The notes under the pieces are model-generated. The model saw only the letters and a list, made by a program, of their open reading frames with translations, did not search any database and had not been told where the DNA came from. A program made the translations under genes and the position numbers. From Hormiphora californensis (lineage: Eukaryota; Ctenophora; Tentaculata; Cydippida; Pleurobrachiidae): a stretch of 64,000 nucleotides of DNA. Shown here piece after piece: positions 33,501 through 45,800 of this stretch (positions are counted from its first letter, which is position 1; each line of letters begins with the position of its first letter). The stretch spans positions 4,254,508 to 4,318,507 of the forward strand of contig CM035362.1 of NCBI GenBank assembly GCA_020137815.1, read 5' to 3'.

Positions 33501-36500
33501 ATGACTAGTCATACTGCTGATACTGCTAGCCCGGCTATGGGCTTGGTATGCTGAAAAATGGGTTAGTGAGGCACTGGGAGAACAAAGAAAGAAAGAAAGA
33601 AACAAACAAATAAACAAAGAAACAAAGAAACAAACAAACAAACAAACAAACAAACACACAAACACACAAACAAACAAACAAACAAACAAACAAACAAACA
33701 AACAAACAAACAAACAAACAAACAAACAAACAAACAAACAGACAAACAACACTTACAATTATTAAGACCGTCTCTCCAACTACTGTTTATCGAATCCGTC
33801 TCATCTGCTGTAACTTCATCGTTCAAGAAATCAAACTGATGGAGTGCACCCGCCAGGGAGGTGTCATCTGGAATCGACTGCATGGACCTGGGGAGGAGGA
33901 GAGGGGTGTCATCTGGAATCGACTGCATGGACCTGGGGGAAGGAGAGGGTGTCATCTGGAATAGACTGCATGGACCTGGGGAAGGAGAGGGGTGTCATCT
34001 GGAATCGACTACATAGACCTGGGGGAAGGATCAGAGGGGTGTCATCTGGAATAGACTGCATGGACCTGGGGAAGGAGGAGGGAGGTGTCATCTGGAATAG
34101 ACTGCATGGACCTGGGGGAAGGAGAGGGGTGTCATCTGGAATCGACTGCATGGACCTGTGGGGAGGAGAGGGGTGTCATCTGGAATCGACTGCATGGACC
34201 TGGGGGAAGGAGAGGGGTGTCATCTGGAATAGACTGCATGGACCTGGGGGAAGGAGGGAGGTGTCATCTGGAATCGACTGCATGGACCTGGGGGAAGGAG
34301 AGGGGTGTCATCTGGAATAGACTGCATGGACCTGGGGGAAGGAGAGAGGTGTCATCTGGAATAGACTGCATGGACCTGGGGGAAGGAGAGGGGTGTCATC
34401 TGGAATCGACTGCATGGACCTGGGGAGGAGGAGGGAGGTGTCATCTGGAATCGACTGCATGGACCTGGGGAGGAGGAGAGAGGTGTCATCTGGAATCGAC
34501 TGCATGGACCTGGGGGAAGGAGAGGGGTGTCATCTGGAATCGACTGCATGGACCTGGGGGAAGGAGAGGGGTGTCATCTGGAATCGACTGCATGGACCTG
34601 GGAGGAGGAGAGGGGTGTCATCTGGAATCGACTGCATGGACCTGGGGAAGGAGAGGGTAAGAGATGGGAAACGGAGCCCACTCCTTTGATAAATCTAGGG
34701 TAGATTAGGGCAAAGCGACAGATAATTTTACCCTACAAATAATTAATTAATTAGCTAATTACTGATTAATTAATTAATTACTTACTTGCTGATATTTCCA
34801 GAGCTGCTACTGGCTGCTTTTTGAGCGGACTCCTTCACACTAACACTCTCACTTGAACTAGTACTGTGACACTGTTCCTTACTAATCTCGCAGTCACTGG
34901 CCGCAGAGAATACTAGAGAGTTGGTTTGTTCTATATCTCCTGATATCCTGTGAAGAGAGAGTTAGTTAGTTTAACTAGGGAGAGAGCAGGTGAGAGATCG
35001 TTACTTTTACTAAGGAGAGAGTTAGTTAGTTTAGCTAGGGGAGAGCCGGTGAGATCGTTACTTTTACTAAGGAGAGAGAGAGAGAGCAGGTGAGATCATT
35101 ACTTTAACTAAGGGAGAGAGTTACCTGAGAAGGCTTGCCATTCTATCTCGACACTTCCTCAAACACGAGGTTTTCCTCCAATTTGTTGTTGGTACCAAGT
35201 TGTGGGTTGAGTTAACCAGGGACTGCTGGGACCCTGCTGGTACCATGGCTTCTAGATCGGACTTGAAGTCAACCTTGAACTGGATGGACCTGAAATGAGG
35301 AGTAACAGTTTTAATGTTTATGTCTGTGTGTAAATTATAGGTGGAAATCTTCAAAATCGCCATTGACTGTGTGTTTGTGTGTTTTTTGTTTGTTTGTTTG
35401 TTTGTTTATTTGTTTGTTTGTTTGTTTGTTTGTTTGTTTGTTTGTTTGTTTGTTTGTTTGTTTGTTTGTTTGTCTCCTCACCTGCCAGGCAGTTCAGGTA
35501 GTCCATGCTCGAACAGCGAGAAAGCTCCAAGAGATGCCCGGTAGTTATCGATATTGTTCGTGTCTACGGGTAGACTGATACTTGAAGAGTGGGCTATTAT
35601 CAGTTTTAGTATTTGTTGATCATCGCTGGTGGTCCGGAATTCGTACTTGGCCAGTACCTGTTGTAGGGAAAGGGGTGGAGATATAGGAACAGGGATAGTA
35701 GGAATACTGGAGAGTGGAGAAGGAGTATTATGTGAAACAAACTGTTGTTGGAAACTTAAGCTACGAGAGGGAAATGGAATTGTGTTTAGATATCTTTGCA
35801 TAGAACACAACGTGAGTTAGCCATGCGGCCAAAATCTTTACCTGTATAACGCGAGGATTGGTAATTGGTATAAACTTGTGGTCTTGGTAAATGTGTTTGA
35901 TTGATTCATACACAATCCTCAGAACCAGCGGTCTATCTTCCTCGTTACCTAAAGAAACAACAAGTCAGTATCCATATCAAGCGTGAGGTATTACCGGACG
36001 AGAATTTTCATGGTATCCAGTTTGCAAATGGGGAGAGTTTAACTAGGGAAAGCTGCAGAGCTACTCTCTCTAAGTATGGCGTTGCCAGACCCCGTTTTGA
36101 TTCTCTACAGTACGCTCAGATCGGGTGGGCGCGGCCAGACAGCTATCTTTCGCGCTCCTCAGAGTTTTGGTGTGAATCACACACAGGATGAGATGAGTTT
36201 AGCATTTTACTGTTTCCTTAGAGTTTTGGTGTGAATCATACACACAATTAGATGAGTTTAGTACATTTACTATTACCGTTTTCTTAGAATTTTGCAGTGT
36301 GATTAAGAATTAGGTGTGATCAAACAGGATTGAACCTGTACATGTTATCTTTTTACCGTTTTCTAAGATTGAAACAAGGAAGACAATGAACTCTCTGCAG
36401 TACTCTATGTAGGCATCGTTAATATACTTGCACACTGCTCCAACCCACATCTGAAGAAAGAGAGTTTGTTACTTTAACTAAGAGAGAGTGGGGAGAGTTT

Positions 36501-39500
36501 GTTACTTTAACTAAGAGAGAGTGGGGAGAGTTTGTTACTTTAACTGAGAGAGTGGAGAGAGTTTGTTACATTAACTAAGAGAGAGTAGGGAAAGTTTGTT
36601 ACTTTAACTAAAGAGAGATGATCACCTGACAGTTCCGTGTTGACGCATAACTGCTGGTTGTTTTGTTGATGTACATGGCCATCACTTTACCCAGATCAGT
36701 CAGGGCACTACCCCTCTCTCGGCAGATCTGGGCTATGTCATCTGCTACTTTACAGGAAAACGCGTCAGGGCTAGGGAGGGGAGAGTGGAGTTAGATACGG
36801 GGAGGGAGGAGAGAGGTGTTAGGTATGGGGAGGAAGTGGAGTGAAGTCAGACCGGGGGGGGGGGGGGGTCAGGGCTGGGGAGGGGAGAGTGGAGTTAGAT
36901 ACGGGGAGGGAGAGATTTAGATACGGTATGGGGCGGGGATGCGTTTGATACGATGAGAAGAGAGGCAGGAAGAGAATGCGTCAGGGCTGGGGCTACTACC
37001 CAGAACTCGGGGGGGGGGGGGGGGGGGGGATACTTCTGGACAAAACTTCTCCCCTCTGCAACCTAGGCTTACAACACCTACAGTCGGACCCCGATTTATC
37101 GGGTCGCTAGGAGGAAAGGGTGTTGCCCGGTATGTCGGGGTCCGACTGGGGGGGGGGGGGGGGGGGTGGCGACATGTTAATATGTCGAGGGTCCAACGCT
37201 AAGTTGTTCTTACTTGTCGTAGTTGTTGATCAGTTTGGGAAGGAGAGATAGGATGGCAAGGGGTAGGGCGGTATCACTCTGGCCCCTGAACACTTTCTTG
37301 CTGGAATATGGGATCAACTTGGCGAGGAGCTCTAGTGTCTGTTCACTCAGATCTGAGGGAGAGGGGAGATGGGTTAGTATGGTATCAACTTGGCAAGGAG
37401 CTCTAGTGTCTGTTCACTCAGATCTGATCGTGAGAGATATGGTGGGTTAGGTCAAAAAAGGTCCTTGAGTTACCCCATCGCTTTGTTGTCGATACTAACC
37501 TAGTGGGGTAACCATGGTAACCATGGTAACTATGGTAACTATGGTAACTCACCTAGTGTGGGAACACCCTTGAGAAAGAGGTGTATAACACCAGGGAACT
37601 ATGCTAACTATGGTAACCATGGTAACCATGTTAACCATGGTAACTCACCGAGTGTAGGCAAGGTGTGCTATTTTTTTCAATCCCTAATAAAATTCAAAAT
37701 TTCTCTTGGTATCGGGTTAAATGAGCTCCTACGATCATTCTAAAACATTTTACCACAAAGTTTTGGCTCTACCATGGCCCAATTACGTTGGCACGAGCTA
37801 TGCCCATATATGGGCATATTCATTTCAAAAAGTCTGTTTTAGGGCGTTATTTCGAACAAAACACACATATCAATCGTCTCGTGACAACTTATACAACTGT
37901 TACTTTCAGTTTGAGCCTTCAGATATCCACTTTATGAACAAAAATAAAAATTTTTCTCCCTTTTTTTTCTTGCTGATTTTACCAACTTGCAGAATGATCG
38001 TGGGGACGAATTTTAATTTTTTTAGTTTTTTCTTGGTGGAAAGCAAATTTCGGTTGTAATCGACTAATTTTGGCCTGCGGAACACGATCCTGTTCATGAA
38101 AAAGCTCTCAAAATTGAAGAACATGTCCAAAATGAACATTTTTCGTCAAAAATGAACATTTTTTGTCAAAAATGAACATTTTTAGGTCAAAAATGAACTT
38201 TAGCATCATTTAATGATGCATATTAATTCCTGTCAGTTTCGAGGTGCTGAACACAATCCTGACCATAAAAAGTTGATATCAAGAACATGTCAAAAACTGT
38301 TGAAAACTGGTGAAAACCACACATATTTTCCTGTTTTTACCATTTTTCGGTTAAAAACTACACTTTTTAAATCACGATGCCAACGTAACTGACAAACACT
38401 ATCCCGATTCTGTTTTGCTGATGTGATAGAGAATTGTCCATAGTTCCACATTAGCTAGATACTGAATGGCCTAGTCGAAAAAAATTTGAAATAGCACACC
38501 CTTGAGGAAAAGATGGATAACACCAGTGAACTATGGTAACCATGGTAACTATGGTAACCATGGTAACTCACCCAGTGTGGGAACACCCTTGAGAAAGAGG
38601 TGTATAACACCAGGGAACTATGGTAACTATGGTAACTCACCTAATGTCGGAACACCCTTGAGAAAGAGGTGTATAACACCAGGGAACTATGGTAACCATG
38701 GTAACCATGGTAACTATGGTAACTCACCTAATGTCGGAACACCCTTGAGAAAGAGGTGTATAACACCAGGGAACTATAGTAACCATGGTAACTCACCCAG
38801 TGTGGGAACACCCTTGAGAAAGAGGTGTATAACACCAGGGAACTATGGTAACCATGGTAACCATGGTAACCATGGTAACTATGGTAACTCACCTAATGTC
38901 GGAACACCCTTGAGAAAGAGGTGTATAACACCAGGGAACTATGGTAACCATGGTAACTCACCCAGTGTGGGAACACCCTTGAGAAAAAGGTGTATAACAC
39001 CAGGGAACTCCGCCCACCCCATATCATCCAGAACCTTCTCAAAGAGGGTGTCAGTAAAGCTGTCTTTCTCGCACATACACTCCAGGACACCTGAAAAGTG
39101 AGGTATGTTAGGAGGGGGGGGGGCAGGCCAAAAAAGCCATATCAATCCTGGATTTTAGGGCCGTTAGTTGATCTAGAAGACCTGGATACATACGGAGATG
39201 AATTAGATGATACTAACGCTTTCACTCCTAATTTATCGAGAAACACTAAGTGAGTTCAGTACTATGAGTCAATAATTTGACCAATTAATTGGCTGTTTTT
39301 GAGTAACTATATTGTGTTACTCAATTACAATTAACTCACATGATAGAAGCCGACCAAATCTAAAATTCATGCCCCCGGTCGCTTTTTGAAACACACAGCA
39401 ACCCCAAAAACTCTCGAGAAAAAAAAACAGCTCGTCATGGAATCTTTTTCGGGAGTATCCTGAAAGGAGGTCACTCATTAATACTCATTAATACTCCTAC

Positions 39501-39850
39501 ACTATACTACAGCGAGTAACAAATGTTAGCGCGGGGAGGACTCAAAAATGTACTCCTGGATTGTAACTAATTACCAGCCCAGGGTATTCATTATGGAGCT
39601 GCACGGTTTTTAAAGTATCGGTACTATCTGAGTATGAGTACTCACTGATATTTATAGGGTTGGAACGAAATGCCCACCCTCCAGCGAGGGGGTTTTTTAT
39701 TACCAAGGGAAAAATTACCGGGTGGCGCACTCTGCGGATACAAGTTGAGACAAAGAATCCCTGAAGCTTGTCAGACTGTATGCCTTGACTCTGAGGTTGT
39801 TACCGTTGGCGGTCTGGTTCACACTCTCACTGGCCGCACGGCTCCTGTAA

Positions 39851-39884
<34 letters not shown>

Positions 39885-42690
39885 AGAAGAGGGGAGAAAA
39901 GAGAGAGAAGAGGAAGAGAGAGAGGGGGAGAGGGGGAGACAGAGAAAAGATAGGGAGAGAGGGGGAGACGAAAAAGGAAAGAGAAATGAGAAGAAGAAGA
40001 GAAGGGAAAAGGGAAAAAGGGATGGGGTCCCCCCTTTGTTTGGGGGGGGGTTTTTCCCCCCCGGGGGAAAAAAAAAAAAGGGGGGAAAAAATTTTGTCCT
40101 TTTTCCTTCTCTTTTTCGTTGCTTCTTTTTTTTCGATCTTTTGCCCTTTTCCCCCCAATCCCTCTCTATTCCCCCAAACCCCCTCCTTTTTTTCCTGAAT
40201 CCCCGTTTCGTCCCGTAGGGTTCTGTTGGTCACCCTTTTGCCGGACGGCGTCCCCTCTGTGTCTCCGGGGGGGCCCCCCCGGCCCTTTTTTTTGTGTTTT
40301 GAAAGGGTTGTTTTTGAAACTTTTCTTTCCCAGTTGTTCGGTCCCCTTTGGTGCCTTTTTGTGACCTAAATCGGTTCTGTTGTTGGTTTTGTACTGGCCT
40401 TTTCATTGTTGAAGTCAGGCGGCAAAAAGGGACGAAAAAAGGGTTGTAAGAGATTTTTAAAAAATTTTTAAAAAAGAATGTATATTACATTTACACCACA
40501 TATCATAACTTGGTGCTACACTAACAAGTAACAACACTAACAACATATTAACAACATTAATAACATAAACAACACTAGCAACATGAACAACACTAGCAAC
40601 ATAAACAACACTATATTAACAACATTAACAACATGAACATCACTAACAATATTAACAGCACTATTATATGAACATTAACGGGTGACAACTAAAAATCTGG
40701 ACAGTGTTCTGTGAGCTCTAGCGCCGGCCCCGTTTGAGGTACAGCTTCAGGCCAGTGATAGAAAGTTTTTTCAGACAATTTTGAATAAGAATAACACAAC
40801 GGGAAAAACTAAAAAGTTCATTTTCATTGCGATATCGCATAATTTCCTCTTGACCCACCAAAGCATGTAGTACTTGAAATTTACACACTTTTCTGGCACC
40901 TCTAGCGCCTGTTCTTTTTGAGATACAGCTTCGGGGCAGCGACAGAATGATTTTTCGGACAATTTTGAACGAAATTAACTTTGTTTCACACTCCGATAAT
41001 CTCAATTCTAATCACAGAATCATCTGTAACAAACCCTCCAAAGCGTAGTTTACAGGTAAATTGAGAAATCGCCGTTTTGACGATCTCTCGAAACATTTAT
41101 GACGTGGAAAACCAACTTCCTGATGAGCTAAAATGTTGAAACTTGGCAGTTATGTTGGTTATGACATGAACAACCATTCTTTCAAATTTGAGAATTTTAT
41201 ATCATCGGGAAAGTCGTTTCTGGTCACATAGAAATCTCAAATCTCCGTACTACATGCTTTGGTGGGTCAAGAGGAAATGATGCGATATCGCAATGAAAAT
41301 GAACTTTTTAGTTTTTCCCGTTTTGTTATTATGATTCAAAATTGTCTGAAAAATCGTTCTATCACTGGCCTGAAGCTGTATCTCAAACGGGGCCGGCGCT
41401 AGAGCTCACAGAAAACTGTCCAGATTTTTAGTTGTCACCCGTTATTACCAACATTAACAACATTAACAACATTAACAACACTAACAACATGAACAACACT
41501 AATATATTAACAACATGAACAGCCCACTTCATTCGTTTCAGAGTTCTCAGAAAGAGTTCAGGTGTGATCTTGTTGCGAGGGATGGTATTGTATTGGAGGA
41601 GCCGTTTTACATAATACAACTCCGGGGCGGACCAGTACACCTGGGAGGGACTACTCCAATTCAATTAACATCTCTATTATAATTTGGAGATGAACGTCGT
41701 CGAAGTCGTTCGTTCAGCGGTATCTAAGCGACAGTGCTCCTTCATAAAACACTTTAAGTGACCAAAGCTGTAAAGCTGTTGTTTACACTTTTGTAACTTC
41801 AGTGGAAGTTTGTTAATATTTTCGAATAACTTTTAACATGCCAGTCTCCATAGTTACCAACTCAGTTGTCATGGCAACCGGTGTGACGTGTGTTGAAGTT
41901 GAAAGGGACGAAAAGAACCGCCCGGCGAAGCCGGGTGGGTTATCAAAAAGCCCTTACTTGAGGCGCACCCAATGGGTGCGCTAGTAATTAATATTAACGA
42001 CATGATACAACTGCCTGGGAGCCGGGAGGGACTAATCCAATTCAATCACAAGCATTTAGATAGAACTGGGCACCTCAGCTTCAGGGTAACGTTTTAGATG
42101 TGTACATAAATCAAAGTAGCAGACAGGAAAGGATGGTTATTATATGAAAACTTCAGCAGAACTATAGTAACTACCAGTACAGCGGTAACTGCAGTAGTTA
42201 CCTCTTATATTCAGGGAGTAGCTTGCAGTTACTATAGTAACCGCTGCATTAGTTACTAGAAGATATAGTTACCTCTTATATTCAGGGAGTAGCTTGCAGT
42301 TACTATAGTAACCGCTGCATTAGTTACTAGCTGATATAGTTACCTCTTATATTCAGGGAGTAGCTTGCAGTGTATCCTGTTGGCTAGAAGAACCATATTT
42401 CTTTCCAGAGTCAACAGGCATTCAACAATGTAACCCTATGGAATAGTAAATTAATTCAATTTAATTAAGGTGCAATAATCCTGCCGCTTGTCCTCTCCAA
42501 TAATGCAATTTCAAAGGCCCTACTGCTAACAAATTAACTAATTAATCGTTACTATAGTTACCGTTGTCTGAGACTCGTCATTGTAACACATGTTCTCCAT
42601 TAGTCTTTTGATCACCTCTAGCAACATATCACTCATCAATTCAGTATCCAAGCATCGGAATATCTGTAGAAATATTATAGGGGAGGGGAG

Positions 42691-42759
<69 letters not shown>

Positions 42760-42771
42760 GAGAGTGAGAGA

Positions 42772-42815
<44 letters not shown>

Positions 42816-45800
42816 AAAATTTAATTGGAATTAATTAAAGTGGGTTTTGTAAAATAAAACCCAATAGAAAGATTATTTCGGTTAATGCGATGCAGAGCAT
42901 CTAAACTTCATCTGACACTAGCATGCTTTTTTAAATTTGATATAGAAACTTTTCTTGTGTTCTAATAATTAGCAAACTTACCGCATAATGTCAATGATTA
43001 CAAAGTCACATATTGTTGTTATGGCAACCAACTTTATAGTTAGTGCAATTACGTAATACGCTGGCTAACCATATATGGCGCCCCAGCGAATGATATTGAA
43101 TAGGAACGGGCCATCAGCATGACCCATTAGACCCCCATAATATTAGAACTTGATTTAAGTGGATTTTGTAATACAAAATCCATTATAAAGATTATTATCA
43201 ATACCTACAACTTTTTTTGGGGTTGCTGGCTGTTGATGGCACTAGCATGCTATTTTAAATTCGATATAGAAACTTTCCTTGTGTTCTAACAAGGTATTAC
43301 CTCAAAGCTACGTCCCGCGTAGTGTCGCTGATAGCTGCAGTGGAACAAGGAAGTTTGCACTTTACAGCAAACTCATAGGTTGCTATAGCAACCAACTCCG
43401 TTGCTATGGTAACCCCAACGAAATCTGTTGAATGGAATCGGCCACCAACATTTGGCATGACTTGTCAGACACTGACTGTAACATCACACACGCTATGTGA
43501 GGCAAATTTCACTAAATATAATAAGTTCTGAAAACTTAATTGGATCTTAATCGAAGTGGATTTTGTAACGAAAACCCATTATAAAGATTTGTAATTGTTT
43601 GCGGAGATGTGCCAGTGATAGCTGTACATCTAAACTTTATCTGACACTAGCATGCTCTTTTTAAATTCAATATAGAAATTTTCCTTGTGTTCTAATAAGA
43701 AAGGTTACCTCACAGCTACGTACTTCGTAGTGCCTCTGATTACAAATTCACAGATTGCTACGACTCCGTTGATATGGTAACTCCCGAATTATATTGAATG
43801 GGAATAGGTCACCAACATTTGCCCCATGACCCATGACCCATTAGACCTTACTCAACAAATTAGACCCTCATGATAGTTGGTTTGGTTCGACTGTACCTCG
43901 ATGGTATAGGCATAATTTATTGGAGTTTGTCTTTCTGGTGGATTTTGTAACACAGAACCCATTTAGTCAGGGCATATGATGACAAAATATGGGCATAATT
44001 GTTATCAAGCTGATTCCACTTTTAGTAGGCTCTAATAGGTCCCTAGAAACACCAAAAAAATTGGCCGCGGTTTTATCAATGAAGAAGTTGGGTTTTTGGG
44101 CCACGCCCTTTTACCTATGTTTTTAGCCCTCTGGCGAAAACCAAAACGGGGCTTAGGAAAGGAGTAGAGACAAATCTAAAAACACTAGAATGTGTAGCGT
44201 CCTCGCATTAGTGGGGCTAGGTGCGGAAATTAAGTCTCTATCTCATCTGGTTAATTAGATAATTGGATAATTAGATATCGCATAACCGTATTTTGGCTAT
44301 ATGGCTATAGCCACTTAGGAATGGTTTAGAGACTTTTCACCGGTGCCATTTTGTAGGCAATAGCCAAGTTATGGGGGGTCCACGTCGAACTTTTTAGCTC
44401 TATCTCCAACCGTTTGGCCGCTATTTGGCTTTAAAGATGCTCAAAATCGGGCTTTTTACCGTTTTTTGCTCATTTTGAGCATCTTTAATGCAAAATAGCG
44501 GTCAAACGGTTGGAGATAGAGCTTAAAAGTTTGACGTCGACCCCCCATAACTTGGCTATTGCCTACAAAATGGCACCAGTGAAAAGTCTCTAACCCATTC
44601 CCAAGTGGCTATAGCCATTTAGCCAAAATACGGTTATGCGCATATCTAATTATCCAATTATCTAATTAACCAGATGAGATTTTAGTGTCCTTAGATTTGT
44701 CTCTACTCCTTTCCTAAGCCCCGTTTTGGGCTAAAAACATAGGTAAAAGGGCGTGGCCCAAAAACCCAACTTCTTCATCGATAAAACCGCGGCCAATTTT
44801 TTTGGTGTTTCTAAGGACCTAATAAAGCCTATTAGAAGTGAAATTAGCTTGATAACAATTATGCCCATTTTTAATCTATTTTGGCATCATATGCCCTGAC
44901 TAATTATAAAGATTTTAATTGAAATTCACTTTCAGAAAAAAAAAGTTTTTTCGGGGTTATTGCTGACCTCAGCATGCTCTTTTTTAAATTCGATATAGAA
45001 ACTTTCCTTGTGTTCTAACAATGTATTACCTCAAAGCTACGTCCCGCGTAGTGTCGCTGATTGCAGTGCACGGCCCAACTCAGGGACTCCTGGCAGAGCG
45101 CTTTCTTGAGATCCATTTCCACCAGGGCTTCAAACACTAAGGTAAGGTAAGAGTTAATGATGAAGCAATTTGGCAGGAATCAGGACCGAATCAAGAAATA
45201 CTGGTCCCTGATTGGCTGATAACCAGTCACGTGACCTAAATAATGAGTTCTGATTGGTTGTTTACTTGGTCCGGTCGGTTCCTGGGCTGAGTTATGGCCA
45301 GAAACGTCTAAATTTGGTTCCAAAAAGTGGGTGACTTTAACTCTTACCTTGCAGTAAGGCGGTGAGGAAGAATCCTAGCTGTTCCTCGCTTTCCAGAGGT
45401 TGGTCCATGTTTAGCGGGGTTATCTCTTCCCAGCTCCATAGCTGTCTCTGGTCCCTACAGGGGGGAGGGGGAAGTTTAGAGAGATTGGAGTCTCTTCTTA
45501 GCTGCATCTGGTCATTACAAGCAAGGGGGGGAGGTTTAGGGGGATTATCTCTGAGGGAGGTTCAGGGTTGTGTTTAGCGGGGTTATCTCTTGGTAACCAT
45601 GGTAACCCCTTACCTTGTGTTCATGTATTTCAGTACCACATGTACCCTGTCCGCTAGTACTTCAGGTTGAATGTCAGGGTGAGGCCGTCTACTGGTGGAG
45701 GGTCCGTATTCTGTGGGTGTGCTTCCCCGTGATCCGCCACTCAACCGGACCTGATAGGGGGATGGGGGTTATATAATGGGTGAGGGAGGAGGTTTCATGG

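Noticed and set aside
33844-34660. Long frames with repeated CHLESTAWTWG-type peptides
   Set aside because: Antisense reading of the Furry acceptor array.
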